NCBI GenBank assembly: GCA_002811645.1
Contig: PDIP01000083.1
Coordinates: 262,043 to 321,101, forward strand
DNA length: 59,059 bases
Reading direction: 5' to 3'
Origin: Corallochytrium limacisporum
Taxonomy: Eukaryota; Opisthokonta
The notes beneath the pieces were generated by a model. That model had not been told where the DNA came from and searched no databases. It saw nothing but the letters and a program-made list of their open reading frames with translations. The position numbers were made by a program, and so were the translations under genes. Below, one piece after another: positions 19,778 through 29,554 of the stretch. The stretch's first letter is position 1. Each line of letters starts with the position of its first letter.

Positions 19778-21337
19778 TCAGAATTGGCTCAACAGTCCCG
19801 GGTTCTCCATCAAACGAGCAAAGGTTTCCAGGAAAGATCGGGCATCGTTGGAATCGACGGCGCGCGAGTCAAAGGATACAGTCACGTTCATCTTGGTCAC
19901 CATATGGATGTCCGATTCAGTCAGGCGCACCGAACTCTGATCAAAGACAGCTCCGCTGCTGCTGTCGTCCAGAGCCCAGTCGAGCTCTTCAAGTGTGGCA
20001 GCACCCTTGGGCTTGTGGACCGGCTCAGGAACAACGCGCGATCCTCCAACCGCCATAATGCACGCCTGTGGCGGGTTGATGACTGCTGTAAACTCTTTCA
20101 CGCCGTACATGCCCAGGTTGCTCACGCTAAAGGTTCCGCCCTGATACTCTTGAGGTTGAAGCTTGTTAGCCCGAGCCTTGGCGGCGAGCTCCTTAACAGC
20201 AGCGCCAATCTCCGGCACCGTCATTCGGTCTGCGCCAAAAACAATGGGCGTAATCAGTCCGCCGTCCGTCGCAACCGCGACGCTGACGTCAATATTCTCC
20301 TGCTGTAGCGCGCGCTGGCCATCCCAGAGCACATTGCATGCGGGATTCAAGCGCAGAGCGGCGGCCACTGACCTAATGACAAAGTCATTGACGCTCACTT
20401 TGACGCCAAAGTTCTCCTTCATTTGCTCACGCAGGGAAAGGATGTTATCCAGGTTCATTTCCTTAGTCATGTAGGCATGGGGAATGGTAAATTTGGACTC
20501 GGTGAGGCGCTGGGCGATGACCTTGCGCATATTGGTAACATCCAGGTCGACGTATGGGTTGTCGCCTGTCTGCTGTGGCGGCGGACCGGTGGGTCCTGTG
20601 GGCACTGGCTTCGCCTTCGCCGCCGCCGCCGGCGCGGGCGGCAGTGGTGCCGCCGGGGTGGTCGCAACACCATGGCTGCCCATTTCCGAAACATCAAGCT
20701 TCTTCACACCCTTCTTTTCAATGTAGGCCATGACATCCTCCTTCAGCACCCGGCCGCTCCAATGGCTGCTGCTGGTGATATCCGTAAGCGCAAGGCCGTA
20801 CTCTTCCAAGAGTTTGCGCACAGCAGGACCTAGTTTGTCGGAGGTGGCGGTTGATGCATGGGTAGTTTCGGCAGATCCCTGCTCCGCCGCGGCCTCTGCA
20901 GGTGCTGAATCGGCAGCTGGAGTGGCCCCGGCGGCGTGAGGAGTTCCGATATCATCCGGGATTTCTACGTCGTTGATATCCTCGCCCTCCTCGACAACCA
21001 ATCCTACGCATGTTCCAATCGGGACCGCATCTCCACCTTCCTGCACCATAATTTTGGCCAAGACACCATCATCCGAGGCCTCGACTTCCATGGTCGCCTT
21101 GTCTGTCTCAATTTCGTAAATCACATCACCCACGGACACTGCGTCTCCGGGTTGGATGTGCCACTTGACGATCTTGCCCTCCTGCATGGTTGGACTCAGG
21201 GCCGGCATGTCCAGCCTGCTGGTTGCCATCATACAGCGCTGGATCAGGCCCCAGGCCTGGTACCGCGCGAAGGCACTGGGTTGGAATGCCATCCGTGACC
21301 CGACGGACATTGCTGTATTGAAGAGTCGGCGTGACAT
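19778..21337 (-). CDS. PDHX: Pyruvate dehydrogenase E3-binding protein (protein X), 519 aa
   Basis: Protein X anchors dihydrolipoamide dehydrogenase (E3) to the E2 core of the mitochondrial pyruvate dehydrogenase complex. A basic presequence covers residues 1-38. A lipoyl domain follows at about 41-118 with the lipoylated Lys80 in ETDKATMEV, then an Ala/Pro linker, an E3-binding domain (168-208) and a complete E2-type C-terminal domain (263-519). The decisive feature is the active-site motif DHRxxDG, which reads D490-S-R-A-V-D-S496. The catalytic His is Ser and the Gly is Ser, as in animal PDHX (DSR). It should therefore have no acetyltransferase activity. The Ser codon is at 19867-19865. Start ATG 21337. 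A true E2 (DLAT) should be encoded elsewhere. Confidence 0.88.
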   Translation of the reverse strand: MSRRLFNTAMSVGSRMAFQPSAFARYQAWGLIQRCMMATSRLDMPALSPTMQEGKIVKWHIQPGDAVSVGDVIYEIETDKATMEVEASDDGVLAKIMVQEGGDAVPIGTCVGLVVEEGEDINDVEIPDDIGTPHAAGATPAADSAPAEAAAEQGSAETTHASTATSDKLGPAVRKLLEEYGLALTDITSSSHWSGRVLKEDVMAYIEKKGVKKLDVSEMGSHGVATTPAAPLPPAPAAAAKAKPVPTGPTGPPPQQTGDNPYVDLDVTNMRKVIAQRLTESKFTIPHAYMTKEMNLDNILSLREQMKENFGVKVSVNDFVIRSVAAALRLNPACNVLWDGQRALQQENIDVSVAVATDGGLITPIVFGADRMTVPEIGAAVKELAAKARANKLQPQEYQGGTFSVSNLGMYGVKEFTAVINPPQACIMAVGGSRVVPEPVHKPKGAATLEELDWALDDSSSGAVFDQSSVRLTESDIHMVTKMNVTVSFDSRAVDSNDARSFLETFARLMENPGLLSQF

Positions 21338-22562
21338 AATTGGTCTGTTGCTCGCGTTCTACCTATGCTATGATACAAGTTCTTATGGGAGGACAAAACT
21401 TGCTTGTGTTCATCTATAAAACCGTCTATCGGCTGGCCATAATTTTTCACCGTGTACCAATCAGTCCACAAAGCCCTATGGCCAATACCCGCCAGTCTCT
21501 GGCTTTGGTCTCTTCCTCCCTTGGCAATGTGTTTACACTTTCCTGTACTCCTTTTGAACCCTCTCGATGTCACAAGGGACCAGATCCTTGTTTTGCATAC
21601 AATACAGAACACGTCATCTGCAAGTCCACAAAGTCAGGACTTCTAGACTTGAAAAACAAACACAATACAAACCCTTCGGTTCGCAGCGGGTATCCAACAC
21701 ACGCACACATCCACCCAACCACCCAGAATAAAAAACACCAAAACACACGCGCGGGGCGCGCGCACCAACCGAAACCCTCCCCCGGCCCCCCCCCCAAAAT
21801 CGCGGGCCCTTGTGTCTGTGTTATGCGCAGTGTAGACCGGGTCTGTCTCTGCGTTAGCCCCCCCCCCTCTCAACCTTCGCGACACCCTCGCTCCCTCTCT
21901 CTCTCTCCCGCCCTTTGGGTTTTCGGGCCGTCCGTAAGCCCCGATGCCGCACTCACACACACACACACACTCCCCCCCCCTCCCTCCTTCTCTCCCTAAG
22001 GCCGCCCGCCCCGTGTGACCGACCCCGCTGGACTGGCACTGGCCCATAGTCCCCCCTCCCCGCTCCCCCTCGCCCTGGCCACCGCGCTTTTCTCTTTTTT
22101 TTTTCTTTTGCGCGCGCGGAGGGGGGCGGCGGGGGTGTGCTCGCGTGTGTTTTGCGTTGTTTTGGGGACGGCATTGGGGTCCAATGTTCAGTACTTTCAC
22201 TATGGAATCGGGCCAGGGCCGAGGCCAGTGACGAATAGCACTACTCAACCCTTCTTCCGGTGCGGGGCACTGTGGGACACGAAAGAGTGACGTAGTAGAT
22301 AGGCATCTGTATTCTCCTGTTTCGTAAATCCATATAATTTATATGTGTATTACAATCCATTCTTTACACATTGTTCTACAAACAACACAGAGGGCCCGGC
22401 GGGCGGGTTTGTGCCAACCAAACACACACACACGCGCGCGAGCAAACGAGGGCGGAGTTTCGACCCTGGGGGCCAGCGCCTGGTTTTTTTTGCTCTCCCC
22501 TCCCTCCTCCCCCCCTTTTTTTTAATGGTACCCTTCGCTCTCCGTGGCGCTCTTTGGGGCAA

Positions 22563-22605
22563 GGCACAGAGAGACACAGAGTCACACAGAGAGAGAGAGC
22601 GGGAG
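22563..22605 (-). repeat. CT/GT-rich dispersed repeat, copy 2 (inverted)
   Basis: Read on the minus strand, this tract matches the 12655-12706 sequence closely, including the GTGACTCTG core (here GTGTGACTCTG). Confidence 0.6.
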
Positions 22606-24452
22606 AGCGAGGGGGTGGAGGTGAGAGCAAAGGCACGAACCCGGCCGATCGGTTTCAGGGGGCGGTCTTGACGGCCGGCCGACTGCCTGTGTGTGTGACG
22701 CGTGCGTTTCTGCCTGATCCCGGCACTGGTGGCCACTACGTCCCGGCAATTCTGTTTTGTTACCTTTTGGCCTGCCTGTCCCGGGCACGTCGTTTTGTGG
22801 GGTCCCTGTTGTCCGGTGTTGTGAATTTTCCCGTCCGTCTGTACCTGCGACTCTCTCTCAGAGACACACGGTGTCGTCAGTGCTCTTGTCCCGTTTCCTC
22901 CTCTCGCTCTCTCTCTCTCTTCAGTACTTTGTGCCTGCCTCCATGCCCGTGTGCTTCCGTGGTGTGGGTGCGTGTGTGAGTAAAGATGAAAGTTCTTTTG
23001 CTCATCTTTTATGCTCGGGTTTGTTGCTGGGTGGTGGTGTGTCAGTTTCGAGTGCAACGGGTCGCTGACCGGTCCTGGGCGCACATTAAACCGGACGAAT
23101 CAGAGCGTTGACATCACTACCGAATGATGAGAGTGTGCGAGAGCGTGGTTCAGAACTACGGTGAAAAAAAGTTGTTCGCGGCGTTTCCGAGACGGCCCTT
23201 GTGTATTTGCAGTGTAGAGATTGGTAGCGCAAACTTTGAAAAAGCTTTGCCGTAGTGGTGGTGGTGGCAAAAGGGTCCGTCCTCTGTTTCCCTTTCTGCA
23301 CATGATGGCCCAAGATGTGGCGATGGCAACGAGAGCATGACGCGCATGCATAGATCTGCCTTACATTCGCATTTATATGATGCTTCCGGTGGTGATGCTG
23401 CTGGTGAGTGCATTCGGATGCTCTGGGCGAGGACTGATTTGGGCACGTCTGTGCCTTTTGGCCCCGGGCTGCGGGACCGTTGGTGCCCCCATGGCGGCCG
23501 GGTGCGTTTCGAGAATGGGACAGTACTCTGCACCATGCGCATCGGCAAAAAACCCATCAGCACACGCCTCGATACCGTGTACAATCGCGATTTGCGCTCC
23601 CCTTTGGATGATGCCTAACTTCCCTTTCTTATTGTGTGGTCCGGCGAGTAACAAGCCAGCCGAGTGCTGGTGGTGGTGTACTGGAGCAACTTACCCCGAA
23701 CGAACTCCCGATCGGGAGTCTAATTATTATCCCAGGGAAAGCCACCACCAAGAAAGTACTCCCTCATCTTGATGATCTCCTTGGGGGTGGCCGAGAGAAT
23801 CTTAACAATGCGGTAGTGGTACTATGAGAAAGCGGGAGTGGTTTGGGGATCTGTGCAAGAAACCAAACAAAATGACGATTATCATCTCTTCTCACCCAAG
23901 AAGCCCACAGGAACTTATAGAGTACACAACCAGGAAAAAAAAACAAAAAGGAAGGAAGACCTTTGCTAAAAACACCGAAGCGGTAGATAGTAAAAAAGGT
24001 ATGTCCAACACGGACGGACTCCTTTGGAATGTTATATCCTCCGGGGTCTTCTCTCTACCTCCGCTCCAAGAGAATTTGGGTATCATTCCTTTTTGTTACC
24101 TCCGCGTTTTTCTCTTCCTCCCCTCTCCTTCGTTGGTGGACACACAGGCGGTGGCTGGTTTAGTACCTGTGGACATTCCCCCGCGGGGTGGAGACCTTTT
24201 TCATTTTCTCGATTTTCCGGGTGAGACTCTCAAAAAGGGCAACCGATCGGGCTCGGCCGCATCAGCCTGCGCCAGATAAGCGGGGGATAAAGAGATCTAA
24301 AGCTGCTCTGGGGGAACTAACAATCTTCCTCCCCCCCTCCTCCTCCCCTACGAAGCGAGCGTGCGGGCAAACACAAAAGAAAAGAAAAAGAGAGGAGGAA
24401 AAAGTAAAAGGGGCCCAGTTGGTAAATATGACCTTTGTTATCCGGGGGATAT

Positions 24453-24659
24453 NNNNNNNNNNNNNNNNNNNNNNNNNNNNNNNNNNNNNNNNNNNNNNNN
24501 NNNNNNNNNNNNNNNNNNNNNNNNNNNNNNNNNNNNNNNNNNNNNNNNNNNNNNNNNNNNNNNNNNNNNNNNNNNNNNNNNNNNNNNNNNNNNNNNNNNN
24601 NNNNNNNNNNNNNNNNNNNNNNNNNNNNNNNNNNNNNNNNNNNNNNNNNNNNNNNNNNN
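24453..24659. other. Assembly gap (207 N)
   Basis: Unknown bases. The right edge is a run of G followed by a GA microsatellite. The size may be a placeholder. Confidence 0.99.
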
Positions 24660-25042
24660 GGGGGGGTGGGAGAGAGAGAGAGAAACAGCGGCGGCGCCCC
24701 CCTCCGGTGAGAGAATTTTGGTGAACTGATACGCGGGTCTTGGGAACGAATCTGGACGGTCCCCCATTTTTGGATGAGCGGATCACATGTCGGGTCTCAC
24801 CGGCGTCAGCGTTCATGGGTTGCTGGAACTGGGTACGGGCTTGCGGCTATGAGAAGAAGTGCAGTGAGACCAAGCGAGAGAAAGGCACAATGACGAACTT
24901 GCAAAGGACTGTATGTCGTACAGGTACGAATCAGCCCGTGAGCACCACAATGACCTAAGTGGGCAATCAGAAAGAAATTGATCGGAACTTGACATACATA
25001 AACAATACGTCCTCTGGGAGATTGTTCAAATATTCGTTCAGG

Positions 25043-27388
25043 ATGTCGAAGTTCGTAAAGGTATTCACCAAGGGTGCTGTGGATACGTTTGCCAAGATTG
25101 AAAGTGTTGCTACGAAGGCTGACAAAAGTGAGGACGCGGACAAGTCTGCGGGCAAGGATGGGGGCAAAGAGGAAACACAGTTTGTGCTTAGTACCGGTCC
25201 GCCCAATATGAAGGGATCAGAACCGTTGGTGGTGAATAAGCAACAGAATGTTCGCTATGATCTTGCGGCTAAAGTGATTCAAAAATGGTTCCGCAAGACC
25301 CAGGCGCGTCTCGCGCTCCAACGGCAATTACAATGGCAGCTGTACACACAGATGGAATACACCCAGGAGCATGAAACACAGAAGATGAGCGACTTTTTCA
25401 CCAGTCTGTTGAGAAAGTTTGATGCAGATGGCCTTGCGGGACGGGAACGGTGCGAGCTGCTGGCTGAGATGCCGACATCAAATCGCCCGACGGTGATGGA
25501 CGTGGACAAGGAACTTGCTTTCGCGGAAGACGTCTTCCTCTCGACCTACGACAGATTCCCGAAGATTGATGTAATCAACATCAAGCCCAATGACATTGCA
25601 CAGATGATTGATGCGTTTAAGGCGAAACATTTTCTTCCGGACAAGTACATCTTGCAAATCCTCGCGTACACTTTCCGGGCTCTCAAGAAACAGCCGAATG
25701 TGAACAAAATTTACGTAGACAACAGCGTTCGTGTGGTGGTTGTGGGTGACCTGCATGGATCCTTGGATGACTTGGTAAATATTCTCAGTGACAATGGTCT
25801 TCCTGGCCACCACAATTTCTACATATTCAATGGAGACTTTGTGGACCGTGGCAACTACAGCATAGAGGTTATGTGTCTCGTTCTCTCCCTGTTCCTTATG
25901 GCACCCGACTGTGTGTTCATTAATCGTGGCAACCACGAGGACGATCAGATGAGCACCCACTACGGCTTTGCCAAGGAAATCAACCGCAAGTGTGGTCGGG
26001 ATCGCATTGGGCGGATTCAGAAATCATTCAACAGTGTTTTCTTGGTCATGCCGCTGGCCGTCGTGATCAATGATGCAATCGTTATTGCGCACGGGGGTGT
26101 TAGTAGGAGAGTTATTGACGGCTGGGATACTCTGCTCGGCACAGACATCGAACGCCTGCAGATGACATCTTTCCTGCAGCCGAGCTTCACGAAAGGTCTC
26201 TTCACCCGGATGACTAACGCGAAGCTCATAGACCAATGGCAGATGCTCGTTGATCTGTTGTGGAGTGATCCGACCAATGACATTACCGACGAAGCGGAGA
26301 ATAAGAAGCGTGGTGGTGGCGTCCTGTTCGGACCGTACATCACGGAAGAATTCCTGAAGAAGTATAACTACGACCTGCTGATCCGCAGCCATGAGTGCGT
26401 CAAGAATGGATACCACTGGACCCACAACGACAAGGTGGTTACTGTATTTTCTGTATCCAACTATTACAGTCCGGGTTCGAATGCGGGAGCGTATCTTGTG
26501 GTGCAGTGGAACTCGAACGACAAGTCAGACCGCAAGTACAGTATCAGTGCCAAGTCGTATGATCGTCTGTTGTCACCACATGCTGACAATCCCGATCTGC
26601 AAAACAAACTGGTGCGGCGTCAGGCGGGTCGACTTGATATGAATACTCTCGCCTTCATTGCGGAGCATTGCAAGGCAAACTTTACTGAGATTGAGCAAGG
26701 TCTGTTCGATGCTGTTAAGGAAAATCCCACGGACGAGGCCATTGGGGAATGGATGACCACGACACAGTTCAAGAATGTACTCAGTGAGAAAATGGACCTG
26801 CACATTCCTTGGACAACCTTGCTGCGCACTATTAGCGATAAGGACTACGAGGCGATGCTGACCGAGCATCCCATCAAGAACAAAGGCAAAGTCCTGACCA
26901 TTATGATGGCGATCAAGTGCGTTATCTTCTTATGCGCACCGATTCGTTTCAGGAACCTCAATGAGGTACAGGTTCAGTCGTTGCGAGACTCCATCAACAC
27001 CATGATGATGGTGCAAGGTAGCGACGTCTGGGGAAGTTTGAAGACTGACAATGAGATTCCTGTGAAGCTGCGTGGTGTGGCAGATCTGCTTTACACGCGG
27101 CGTTCTGACGTCGAAGCAATCTTCCGCATGATTGATCGTGACAAGAGCGGCACTATCTCCCAGCAGGAGTTCGGAGATCTCTTCACCGTTCTCCACAAGA
27201 CCGAGGAAGCCAAGGAGCATGAGAGCGATGATTTTAGTGATGGGGAAATCAAAGATCTCTTTTCTAAACTGGACATTAATAAGGACGGCAAAATTGATCT
27301 CAACGAGTTCCTTGAAGGCTACCGCATTTCCAATATGCGCCACAGCCTACAAATGCGTGACTCGTTCGGATCTGATATGGACGGTTAA
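25043..27388 (+). CDS. PPEF/rdgC-type Ser/Thr protein phosphatase with EF-hands, 781 aa
   Basis: These are calcium-linked protein phosphatases of the PPP family. An IQ-type calmodulin-binding motif lies near residues 76-95 (KVIQKWFRKTQARLALQRQ). The PPP core follows with VVGDLHGS (near 235), NGDFVDRGN, NRGNHEDD, the SHE motif and FSVSNYYSPGSNAGAY. The C-terminus carries two canonical EF-hands, with loops DRDKSGTISQQE (about 697) and DINKDGKIDLNE (about 744). This order defines the rdgC/PPEF family, whose usual length is 650-760 aa. All six PPP metal-binding motifs appear intact, so it should be active. Start ATG 25043; the frame extends upstream only with GTG. The N-terminal FVKVFTKGAV segment is of unknown role. 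It converges on the crotonase gene, with 104 bp between stops. Confidence 0.93.
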   Translation: MSKFVKVFTKGAVDTFAKIESVATKADKSEDADKSAGKDGGKEETQFVLSTGPPNMKGSEPLVVNKQQNVRYDLAAKVIQKWFRKTQARLALQRQLQWQLYTQMEYTQEHETQKMSDFFTSLLRKFDADGLAGRERCELLAEMPTSNRPTVMDVDKELAFAEDVFLSTYDRFPKIDVINIKPNDIAQMIDAFKAKHFLPDKYILQILAYTFRALKKQPNVNKIYVDNSVRVVVVGDLHGSLDDLVNILSDNGLPGHHNFYIFNGDFVDRGNYSIEVMCLVLSLFLMAPDCVFINRGNHEDDQMSTHYGFAKEINRKCGRDRIGRIQKSFNSVFLVMPLAVVINDAIVIAHGGVSRRVIDGWDTLLGTDIERLQMTSFLQPSFTKGLFTRMTNAKLIDQWQMLVDLLWSDPTNDITDEAENKKRGGGVLFGPYITEEFLKKYNYDLLIRSHECVKNGYHWTHNDKVVTVFSVSNYYSPGSNAGAYLVVQWNSNDKSDRKYSISAKSYDRLLSPHADNPDLQNKLVRRQAGRLDMNTLAFIAEHCKANFTEIEQGLFDAVKENPTDEAIGEWMTTTQFKNVLSEKMDLHIPWTTLLRTISDKDYEAMLTEHPIKNKGKVLTIMMAIKCVIFLCAPIRFRNLNEVQVQSLRDSINTMMMVQGSDVWGSLKTDNEIPVKLRGVADLLYTRRSDVEAIFRMIDRDKSGTISQQEFGDLFTVLHKTEEAKEHESDDFSDGEIKDLFSKLDINKDGKIDLNEFLEGYRISNMRHSLQMRDSFGSDMDG

Positions 27389-27492
27389 TGTCGAGAAACA
27401 TATCAAAATACTTCATTAATACATACAGGACCAAACACTTTATGGGTTTACAATAATACTTGGGACTAACTTGCTCGAGTGGTCACAACGCC

Positions 27493-28491
27493 TTACCTGC
27501 CACGGAAGTTGGGATCGCGGCGCTCCTTGAAGGACAGGACACCCTCGGCTGCGTCCTCACTGGCCTGCAGAGCCTTCTGATCGGGCTCGAAGAGTGCCAC
27601 AGCGGCGTCATGTCCCTTATGGTAGGCAGTCCACGCATTCTTCTTGGTGGCCTGGACGGCTAGAGGAGCATTTCCAAGGATGATGTTTGCCAGCTCTACA
27701 GCACGGGTCAGCTGCTGACCGGGCTCGACGACTTCCTGGACTAGACCGATGCGGTAGGCCTCCTTGGCTCCGAATTCGTCTGCAGTCAGCAGGTGGTACA
27801 TAGCATTACCCCAGCCCCCACGTTCCCGGAAGCGAATGGAGGCACCACCGGTGGCCATAATGGCACGTTTGGGCTCAATCTGGCTGAAACGGCAGTCGGA
27901 AGCGGCAATAACAATGTCTTGAGCGAGCATGAGCTCGATACCGATCGTGTAGCAGATACCCTGCACGGCACAGATGACAGGCTTCTTGCAGGGAGGTGTC
28001 GACAGAGCAAGAGGGTCGACCTGGCCTTCCTGCACACCCAGTAGAACGTTGTTGCCTCCGGATTCAGGACCCATCCACTTGGTCAGTTCCAGGCCGGCGG
28101 TGAAGTGCTTGCCCTTACCATAGAGGATACCAACATGAATATCAGGGTCCTGGTCGAGTTTGGTGTAGGCCTCGATCGTCTGCTCCCACATGTGAGGGGT
28201 CCAACCGTTGTACTTCTTGGCACGGTCGACACCGATGAACATGATCTTGTCCATAACGTCCACCTGAATGTTGCCCTCGGGGTCGTTGGCAATGGCATCT
28301 GGCTTCAGCTGTGAAACCAGCTGGGCGACGCGTTGCTTGGCTGCCATGGCTTTGTCCTCTCCGGCCTCTGCGGAGTAATTGCGACGAAACTGGATCAATG
28401 CAGAGGCAGGAATGCGCCTCACGGTAGTACTAGTGGTGGCGAAACGTGCTGCAGGCCTCAAGTAACTCGCTGCCGCGCGGAGACTGAGCAT
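27493..28491 (-). CDS. Mitochondrial crotonase-family protein (enoyl-CoA hydratase/isomerase), 332 aa
   Basis: Crotonases act on acyl-CoA thioesters, as in fatty-acid or amino-acid breakdown. Residues 1-45 form an Arg/Ser/Ala-rich presequence ending near RRNYSAEAG. The core shows KYNGWTPHMW, the oxyanion-hole segment GKGKHFTAGLEL, and both glutamates used by hydratases (GIELMLAQDI and FSQIEPKRAIMATGG). The C-terminal SEDAAEGVLSFKERR is typical. The pattern, especially KYN-W-P-MW and IMATGG, recalls a bacterial crotonase subfamily more than animal ECHS1, so an ancient bacterial origin is possible. Start ATG 28491; the longer frame begins with TTG. The exact reaction cannot be told from motifs. 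Confidence 0.9.
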   Translation of the reverse strand: MLSLRAAASYLRPAARFATTSTTVRRIPASALIQFRRNYSAEAGEDKAMAAKQRVAQLVSQLKPDAIANDPEGNIQVDVMDKIMFIGVDRAKKYNGWTPHMWEQTIEAYTKLDQDPDIHVGILYGKGKHFTAGLELTKWMGPESGGNNVLLGVQEGQVDPLALSTPPCKKPVICAVQGICYTIGIELMLAQDIVIAASDCRFSQIEPKRAIMATGGASIRFRERGGWGNAMYHLLTADEFGAKEAYRIGLVQEVVEPGQQLTRAVELANIILGNAPLAVQATKKNAWTAYHKGHDAAVALFEPDQKALQASEDAAEGVLSFKERRDPNFRGR

Positions 28492-29142
28492 TTTAAGGAG
28501 ATCTAAAACAAGCGCTGTTGACAATCGTTAAATCAAGAACACAGATGCTGTATTCCACTTCTCAAAAGTGAGACCCTTTGAAAAGCTTACGATTCTGTGA
28601 CAAGGACGTATCACAAGACTCCAGAATATGTCACAAGACCCAAAAATGCAAAAACTGGCACACTAACATAGGGTCCTGTCGTGCCAAAGCACAGCAGCCT
28701 TGTTCCTCGCTGACTGAATCCGTCAGACCAACGGGGTGCATAAGGTCATCAGAAAATGGAGAACCCCTGGACATCTCTTACAACTACCAACCTACACTCG
28801 CACAGAACTACTCACATCTACCAACATTAACAATTTTGTCGTGGTGGCTGATCCTATTAGAAAGCAATGAAGAGAAATTCATACTATCGTGCACGCAAGG
28901 CGGTCGAATTGCGGACACTGAAGGAAGAGAAAGCGACTGTGGCCAAGCGTATCTGATGCACATCCTCAGAAGCCAACTTTTGGCTTTTTACGACGGCCTC
29001 GCAAAACACACACAGAAACACAAGAGAGCGGATCGCGGTGGTGTGAGGGGAGGCAGAGTTCGGTGGGTTCGAACCGCCCACCCCCTTGCGACGATCTCAA
29101 GGCTAAAAATAGGTCCCAGCGCAGGCACAACAAGGCCGGTCC

Positions 29143-29186
29143 AAAATCAGGAGTCTATTTTTAAGATAAAATAGACTCCTGATTTT
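29143..29186. repeat. Perfect 19-bp inverted repeat with 6-nt loop
   Basis: The arm 29143-29161 is exactly complementary to 29168-29186; the loop is TAAGAT. The transcript would form a strong hairpin. The arms are AT-rich at the ends with a CAGGAGTC core. Confidence 0.95.
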
Positions 29187-29554
29187 CACGCTCCAACTTC
29201 GGCGGTCGGTTCCGAACGCGTAGGGACGAAAGGGAGGAGGGGGGTTTTTGGGTTTTAAACACTGGGGAGCTGGCATTTGACAGGCCCTGGTTAAGTCATT
29301 TCGAACGGAACTCAACAGACACCTTCAAGCTCACGGCTGCCAATGTCGGAAATTTGGAGAAGATTGCCATCGGCCACGACGACAGCGGAATGCTTGTAGG
29401 ATGGCATCTGCAGAAGATCCTAGTGGATTGCAGAGAAGCCAGCCATGTCTTTCCTTGCAACCGGTGGCTTGCCAGGGGACACGATGATGGCAAGATCCGT
29501 CGCGACCTGTTACCACTGAAGGACGGGGAAACAGAAGAAGAATACCAGGCCTGA
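29183..29554 (+). pseudogene. Orphan PLAT/LH2-domain fragment
   Basis: An open frame translates to a clear C-terminal two-thirds of a PLAT domain, the lipid- and protein-binding beta-sandwich of lipoxygenases and polycystins. TGELAFD, FERNSTDTFKL, LEKIAIGHDDSGM, GWHLQKILVD and the signature FPCNRWLARGHDDG appear in the right order and spacing, up to a TGA at 29552. The first strands of the domain and any start codon are missing. The frame runs back into G/T-rich low-complexity DNA at about 29225-29255 and stops upstream at 29180. The track of ORFs would show only its 66-residue end. It is either the last exon of a spliced gene whose upstream exons I cannot find, or a gene relic. Confidence 0.7.

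Larger units (their letters stand above)
21338..25042. other. Longest divergent island (3.7 kb), PDHX / PPEF
   Basis: It contains CA repeats (about 21955-21971 and near 22425), C and G runs, T runs near 22090, a copy of the GA/CACAGAG repeat (22563-22605), a CT tract (about 22905-22921), GTACTTTCACTA at 22191-22202 and an assembly gap (24453-24659). The stretch 23330-23870 is free of homopolymers and has several overlapping open frames on both strands, but I cannot assign a product. No gene is supportable. Confidence 0.5.

Noticed and set aside
24188-24816. Open frames across the N gap
   Set aside because: They are open only because unknown bases contain no stop codons.
29060-29090. T-arm-like GGGTTCGAACC suggesting a tRNA gene
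   Set aside because: The T stem has two mismatches on one strand and one on the other, and no matching acceptor stem or anticodon arm could be found at tRNA spacing.
28578-29174. 198-codon open frame (+)
   Set aside because: It starts without an ATG, its composition is unlike a protein, and it overlaps the candidate Pol III boxes and hairpin. No recognisable domain.
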